Source: Saprospiraceae bacterium (GTDB taxonomy: Bacteria; Bacteroidota; Bacteroidia; Chitinophagales; Saprospiraceae). Taken from it: a DNA stretch of 64,000 nucleotides. Of this stretch, positions 61,753 through 64,000 are shown piece by piece. Where the stretch lies: NCBI GenBank assembly GCA_020627535.1, contig JAHDGU010000009.1, positions 62,001 to 126,000 on the forward strand, written 5' to 3'. Below the pieces are notes generated by a model that saw only the letters and a list, made by a program, of their open reading frames with translations, searched no databases and was not told where the DNA came from. The position numbers and the translations under genes are program-made. Each line of letters starts with the position of its first letter. Position 1 is the stretch's first letter.

Positions 61753-61780
61753 GTAAGACTTAGAACAAATTATATTGAAT

Positions 61781-61812
61781 AGGGTCATAACGACAGTTGT
61801 GACCCTTTTTTT
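61781..61812 (+). terminator. Bidirectional-looking terminator after the barrel gene
   Basis: AGGGTCA / TGACCCT stem followed by seven T. It ends at the stop of the convergent aldehyde dehydrogenase gene and might serve both. Confidence 0.85.
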
Positions 61813-63262
61813 ATGCACCGTATTGAATGCAGACGTTTTTGGGCTCGGTAAAGAACCTCATGGCTTCGAGTCCGCCTTCTCTGCCCACACCACTGTCTTT
61901 CATACCTCCAAATGGAGTCCGAAGATCCCTGAGCAACCAGCAATTGACCCAGATGATCCCAGCATCTACTTTCTCTGCTAGTCGATGAGCTCGTGAGACA
62001 TCAGCTGTCCATATCGTTGCTGACAGCCCATAGCTGACACTATTGGCGTAGAGAAGGAGTTCCTCCTCTGTGTCAAAAGGAGTCAGAGTGACGACTGGTC
62101 CGAAGATTTCCTCTTGATTGGTACGGCAATCAAAACTTAGATTCTCAATAGCCGTCGGAGCCACGTAGTAGCCATTGGACATCTGAGAAGGAAGGCTCGG
62201 TACTTCACCACCGCAAATCACGTGACCTCCTTCTTGGATGGCAAGCTCTATGTAGGCTAGCACCTTGTCACGATGTGATGCACTAGTGAGTGCGCCGACC
62301 TGAGTACTTGCTTTACTGGGGTCGCCGATGCGCAATCTGGAGACCTTCTCTACAAAGTCAGCTTTGAATCGATCATAGAATGATCGCTCTATGAATATCC
62401 TAGATCCACAGAGACAGATCTGACCTTGATTGGAGTAAGCGGCCTTGACTGCCGTAGAGAGCGCCTTGTCGTAGTCGCAGTCTGCAAAAATGATATTGGG
62501 ATTCTTGCCTCCTAGTTCGAGGCTTATTTTCTTGAGTTGAGGTGCTGCGATTTTGGCGATTCTGCGGCCCGTAGCTGTTCCACCTGTGAATGAGATTGCC
62601 TTGATCTTTGGATGCTCGACGAGGGCCTGTCCAGCTCTTGGGCCAGCGCCATGAATGATGTTGAGGACTCCTGGTGGCAAGCCGGCCTCCTTGCAGAGTT
62701 TTGATAGCAGGTAGGCAGTCATGGGAGTGACCTCAGATGGCTTGGCGATGACGACATTTCCGGCAGCTAGAGCTGGCGCAATCTTCCAGCTGAGCAGATA
62801 GAGTGGGAGATTCCAAGGAGAAATACATGCCACGATACCGAGTGGCTGTCTGAGGGTATAGTTGATAGCTTGCACTCCCGGCATATGGTGAGACTCAGAG
62901 GCAAAGTGCATGATGGAGCTGGCAAAAAACTTGAAGTTATCCACTGCTCGTGGTATATCGACTTGCTTGGCAAGTTTGATGGGTTTACCAGTATCACGAC
63001 TTTCTGCTTGTGCAAGCTTGTTGAGATTTTCCTTGATGAGATAGCTCAGATTCATCAGTATGTCGTGCCTCTGTGCTTGACTCATTCCGGACCAGATCAG
63101 AAGTGCTTGCTCAGCTGCCAAGACGGCAAGATCTACATCCTCTGGACCGGAATCTGGAACCTCAGCATACAGGGCTCCAGTGGCTGGCTCGTAGCAAGGA
63201 AGGTAGCTATTAACACGAGGCGGGAGATGCAGTCCATTGATAAAATTTTCGATCCTGATCAT
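61811..63262 (-). CDS. Aldehyde dehydrogenase, ALDH8A1/2-aminomuconate semialdehyde type
   Basis: 483 residues. It oxidises an aldehyde to an acid with NAD. The catalytic cysteine sits in G-Q-I-C-L-C-G-S-R-I-F near 284, where L-C-x-S-R-I-F is a feature of ALDH8A1-like and hydroxymuconic semialdehyde dehydrogenases. The glutamate is in L-E-L-G-G-K-N near 250, and N in P-W-N-L-P near 154. It may act in tryptophan (kynurenine) or aromatic catabolism; no other pathway gene is present here. Confidence 0.88.
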   Translation of the reverse strand: MIRIENFINGLHLPPRVNSYLPCYEPATGALYAEVPDSGPEDVDLAVLAAEQALLIWSGMSQAQRHDILMNLSYLIKENLNKLAQAESRDTGKPIKLAKQVDIPRAVDNFKFFASSIMHFASESHHMPGVQAINYTLRQPLGIVACISPWNLPLYLLSWKIAPALAAGNVVIAKPSEVTPMTAYLLSKLCKEAGLPPGVLNIIHGAGPRAGQALVEHPKIKAISFTGGTATGRRIAKIAAPQLKKISLELGGKNPNIIFADCDYDKALSTAVKAAYSNQGQICLCGSRIFIERSFYDRFKADFVEKVSRLRIGDPSKASTQVGALTSASHRDKVLAYIELAIQEGGHVICGGEVPSLPSQMSNGYYVAPTAIENLSFDCRTNQEEIFGPVVTLTPFDTEEELLLYANSVSYGLSATIWTADVSRAHRLAEKVDAGIIWVNCWLLRDLRTPFGGMKDSGVGREGGLEAMRFFTEPKNVCIQYGA

Positions 63263-63346
63263 GAGTTGGTGTTTGAGTGGGCAAACTGTCCTGTCCAGAT
63301 AAAGCTATGCCCATTTTGAGACAAGCACATCACGTAATTTCGTGTC

Positions 63347-64000
63347 ATGATTGGCCGAGGTGTTTTCTTGCTTTTGCTCTTGCTCAGCTTTGTGGCTGCG
63401 ATTGATGCACAGAGTAGTGGTCCTATGGTCCACAAGATCGATGGAGAGATCGAGCTAGATGGTCGTCTGGAAGAAGCTTTTTGGCAATCAATGCCCAAAA
63501 ACAAGGCATTTCATCAGTTTTTCCCCTCTGACTCCATATTCGCTGAGTATGGTACAGAGCTCTACTTTGCGAGCGATGGCGACAACTTTATCATCGGTAT
63601 CAGATGTGAGACTCCGGGTGAGGAGTATATCGTGCCTTCGCTACGACGGGACTTCAGAGCAGGAGGAAATGACAATATCACGATCCTCGTAGATACCTAC
63701 AATGATGGGAACAATGCCTTCATGTTTGGCATCAATCCACTTGGCGTCATCCGAGAAGGACTCATCGCAGATGGAGGAAACTCTCTGGGCGGATTTAGCA
63801 CTGCGTGGGACAATAAGTGGCAAGGCGAGAGCTATATCGGCGAGAACTTCTGGAGTTCTGAGCTGGTGATTCCTTATTCGACCCTGCGGTTTAATGATGG
63901 TGTTCCAAGTTGGAAGATCAACTCGTATCGATTTGATATGCAGGCCAACGAGCGTAGTGTCTGGTACAAAATACCAAGGAATCAATGGATATTCAATCTG
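63347..64000 (+). CDS. Secreted DUF5916/CBM9-like protein (5' part)
   Basis: The first 218 residues; the gene continues beyond the window. A signal peptide (about 1-22) is followed by a carbohydrate-binding-9-like domain (D-G-x-L-E-E-A-F-W near 41-50, A-S-D-G-D-N-F-I-I-G near 83, W-D-N-K-W near 160). This layout fits DUF5916 proteins, whose C-terminal part is a predicted outer-membrane barrel. Function is unknown. It is divergent from the dehydrogenase gene. Confidence 0.82.
   Translation, partial: MIGRGVFLLLLLLSFVAAIDAQSSGPMVHKIDGEIELDGRLEEAFWQSMPKNKAFHQFFPSDSIFAEYGTELYFASDGDNFIIGIRCETPGEEYIVPSLRRDFRAGGNDNITILVDTYNDGNNAFMFGINPLGVIREGLIADGGNSLGGFSTAWDNKWQGESYIGENFWSSELVIPYSTLRFNDGVPSWKINSYRFDMQANERSVWYKIPRNQWIFNL

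Noticed and set aside
1-64000. CRISPR arrays, insertion sequences, rRNA genes
   Set aside because: No regularly spaced direct repeats, no transposase genes with terminal repeats and no rRNA segments were seen.

Overview
The window looks like a chromosomal segment of a Bacteroidota bacterium, most likely of the Saprospiria/Lewinella-like branch. The evidence is a very large secreted protein with SprB-like repeats and a type IX (Por) C-terminal sorting domain, a two-subunit transketolase, the Bacteroidota pairs DUF6913-dapA and rsh-fur-purA, promoters resembling the Bacteroidota -7 box TAnnTTTG, and a general lack of Shine-Dalgarno sequences. Base composition is moderate, with a visibly more A+T-rich island at about 30.0-36.9 kb. 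Genus and species cannot be fixed from the sequence alone.

Layout. 0-2.6 kb: end of a peptide ABC importer operon (binding protein, two permeases). 2.6-9.3 kb: small lipoprotein, HU, split transketolase, cystathionine gamma-synthase/lyase, RadC, a small HExxH membrane protein, ABC exporter. 9.26-10.9 kb: a three-gene HipB-HipS-HipT toxin-antitoxin operon preceded by three regularly spaced operator-like palindromes. 10.9-20.1 kb: mgsA-uvrC, then a minus-strand run pyk-TPR-DUF4292 lipoprotein-hflX-M29 aminopeptidase. 20.2-23.9 kb: acpP-fabF-rnc and a membrane hydrolase-like protein. 24-26.4 kb: accA-DUF6913-dapA. 26.4-29.7 kb: a 1,111-residue type IX secreted protein.

29.98-36.95 kb is an integrated mobile element of about 7 kb in the 3' end of tRNA-Asp. 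It is bounded by a 16-bp direct repeat and encodes, all on the minus strand, a tyrosine recombinase, a novel regulator-like protein, a MerR-type HTH (Xis-like) protein, a replication initiator-like protein, a protein resembling DUF5681/small-terminase, a lipoprotein, and a terminal cargo pair (318-aa unknown plus a putative permuted papain/NlpC-like protein). The order resembles phage satellites. The element also supplies a new terminator to the tRNA and has displaced the old one.

37-46 kb: two LuxR-type regulators, each preceded by a TACCC-N4-GGGTA palindrome, a DUF4442 protein, a TPR protein, polyphosphate glucokinase, FadD, ribosomal protein S1, and an MNT-HEPN pair with an HTH fused to the nucleotidyltransferase. 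45.4-49.6 kb: truA and the proteolysis cluster tig-clpP-clpX, then tRNA-Leu. 50-54 kb: rsh-fur-purA. 54-64 kb: glycosyltransferase, Bcp, M23 peptidase, the methylmalonyl-CoA mutase GTPase and an unusually short mutase small subunit, cysteine desulfurase, a beta-barrel protein, an ALDH8A1-like dehydrogenase, and the start of a DUF5916/CBM9-like secreted protein.

Across the host DNA, but not in the mobile element, a short hairpin motif (consensus CATTTTGGGCGAAAGCCC or its complement) recurs about 18 times, both inside genes and between them. This is the most striking structure that the gene content does not explain.
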